Under the pieces are notes generated by a model. The model was not told where the DNA came from and made no database searches. It was given only the letters and a program-made list of their open reading frames with translations. A stretch of 64,000 nucleotides of DNA from contig NZ_JAQQKV010000001.1 in the NCBI RefSeq assembly GCF_028550435.1, forward strand, positions 1,426,001-1,490,000. Reading direction: 5' to 3'. Positions 63,273-64,000 of the stretch are shown here, in pieces. Source of the DNA: Asticcacaulis machinosus (GTDB taxonomy: Bacteria > Pseudomonadota > Alphaproteobacteria > Caulobacterales > Caulobacteraceae). The position numbers were made by a program, and so were the translations under genes. Position 1 is the stretch's first letter, and the number at the start of each line of letters is the position of its first letter.

Positions 63273-64000
63273 CTACTTTCCCAACCTCTTTAAAAACCAA
63301 AATATCCCCGGCGCTTTACCCTTTCCGGCATCGGGGTCAGCACGGGCGGCGCCTACCGGGTCATCCAGCACCTTCCCCACATAGAGCTTAAGCACCAAAG
63401 TGTAGAGCACCACCGTCAGCGGCGTGGCGAACAATATGCCCATCGGCCCCAAAAGCGTACCAAAGGCAATCACAGCAAACAGGGTTACAACCGTCGGGAT
63501 TGAGGCCACATGCTTTTGCACCATCGGCGTAATCACATTGCTTTCCAGTTGCGACACGCTGACATAGATCAGCAGCGCCCACAGGAACGTCGGCAGACCC
63601 TCAGACCCCGCCAGCAACAACCCCGGCCCGGCCGAGACAATCGGCCCGACGATCGGCACGAACTGCGCTAACCCGGAAATCAGCCCCAAGGCCAGCGCGG
63701 AATCGACGCCGACAATCGACAAACCTATGGCGGTCAGACTGCCCACCAGCACCATCGAAAAGGTCTGGGCCACCAACCACATCTGAAGCGCCTTACCGGA
63801 ATCATTCAGACATTCCTTGGTCAGGGCGCGCTGCGATTTGGGAAACAGGGTGACAATGCCATCACGGTAGCTGCCCGGCCGCATAGCCAGGAATATGCCG
63901 CCGACAATCGCCACCACCAGATTAGCCAGCGTCGAGAATACCTCACCGGCAATCTTCGGCGCCATCGAGATCAGTTGACCGGCCTTTTGCCCCAGACTGT
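63273..64000 (-). CDS. AI-2E family (PerM-like) transporter, C-terminal part
   Basis: The frame is open to the window edge, so this is the C-terminal 242 residues of a membrane protein. Hydrophobic segments are typical of the AI-2E/PerM family: FSTLANLVVAIVGGIFLAM, LIYVSVSQLESNVITPMVQ and TVVTLFAVIAFGTLLGPMGILFATPLTVVLYTLV. The signature glycine-rich loop LISGLAQFVPIVGPIVSAGPG is present. Some family members export AI-2 or act as Na+/H+ antiporters; the role here is unknown. The tail is charged and cytoplasmic. Confidence 0.9.
   Translation of the reverse strand, partial: SLGQKAGQLISMAPKIAGEVFSTLANLVVAIVGGIFLAMRPGSYRDGIVTLFPKSQRALTKECLNDSGKALQMWLVAQTFSMVLVGSLTAIGLSIVGVDSALALGLISGLAQFVPIVGPIVSAGPGLLLAGSEGLPTFLWALLIYVSVSQLESNVITPMVQKHVASIPTVVTLFAVIAFGTLLGPMGILFATPLTVVLYTLVLKLYVGKVLDDPVGAARADPDAGKGKAPGIFWFLKRLGK

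Overview
This 64 kb window is about 60% GC and rich in TonB-dependent receptors, Tat-type signal peptides and alpha-proteobacterial palindromic repeats. Together with the Lrp/IclR regulators and the protein families present, it suggests a Caulobacteraceae chromosome, most likely Asticcacaulis or a close relative. This assignment is an inference from gene content; no rRNA or other marker is present. I saw no tRNA, rRNA or CRISPR array.

Layout. (1) 1-7.4 kb: the 5' end of a DUF5117-type metalloprotease, a tandem pair of near-identical secreted M20-type amidohydrolases, a TonB-dependent receptor and a divergent Lrp/AsnC regulator. This looks like a small uptake and hydrolysis unit for an amide-containing compound. 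(2) 7.7-47.4 kb: a large pectin-utilisation locus. The plus-strand part runs PL10 pectate lyase, GH28, TonB-dependent receptor, GH105-DUF4861, PL22-type oligogalacturonate lyase, KduI. The minus-strand part runs GH95, PL1, GH43, pectin methylesterase CE8, GH2, PL10, GH43-like, rhamnogalacturonan acetylesterase CE12, PL1, sialidase-fold protein, IclR (KdgR-like) regulator and a TonB-C-domain protein. A second receptor (44-47.4 kb) stands upstream. A DUF4450 protein, another PL10 and a six-hairpin-type hydrolase lie at the left end. (3) 47.8-50.8 kb: a hybrid sensor kinase. (4) 50.9-64 kb: mostly housekeeping genes (prfC, gpmA, folP, murB, murC), with a GH53 galactanase, a WYL regulator, a pentapeptide-repeat protein, a ParDE toxin-antitoxin pair and many palindromic repeats.

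How the genes fit together: outer-membrane receptors would import oligosaccharides cut from pectin by exported lyases, polygalacturonase and esterases. Periplasmic GH105, GH2, GH43, GH95 and PL22 enzymes would trim homogalacturonan, rhamnogalacturonan I and side chains, and KduI would start cytoplasmic processing of the unsaturated uronate. No SusD, inner-membrane sugar transporter, KduD, KdgK or KdgA is in the window, so those must be encoded elsewhere. Regulation probably involves the IclR protein; operator-like palindromes precede the PL10-GH28 unit and both pectin-locus receptors.

The most interesting non-standard signal is a palindrome-bounded cassette at 57791-58270. It carries a DUF559 endonuclease-fold gene between inverted copies of a REP-like hairpin, and the same arrangement without a gene lies inside the pectin operon at 37358-37480.
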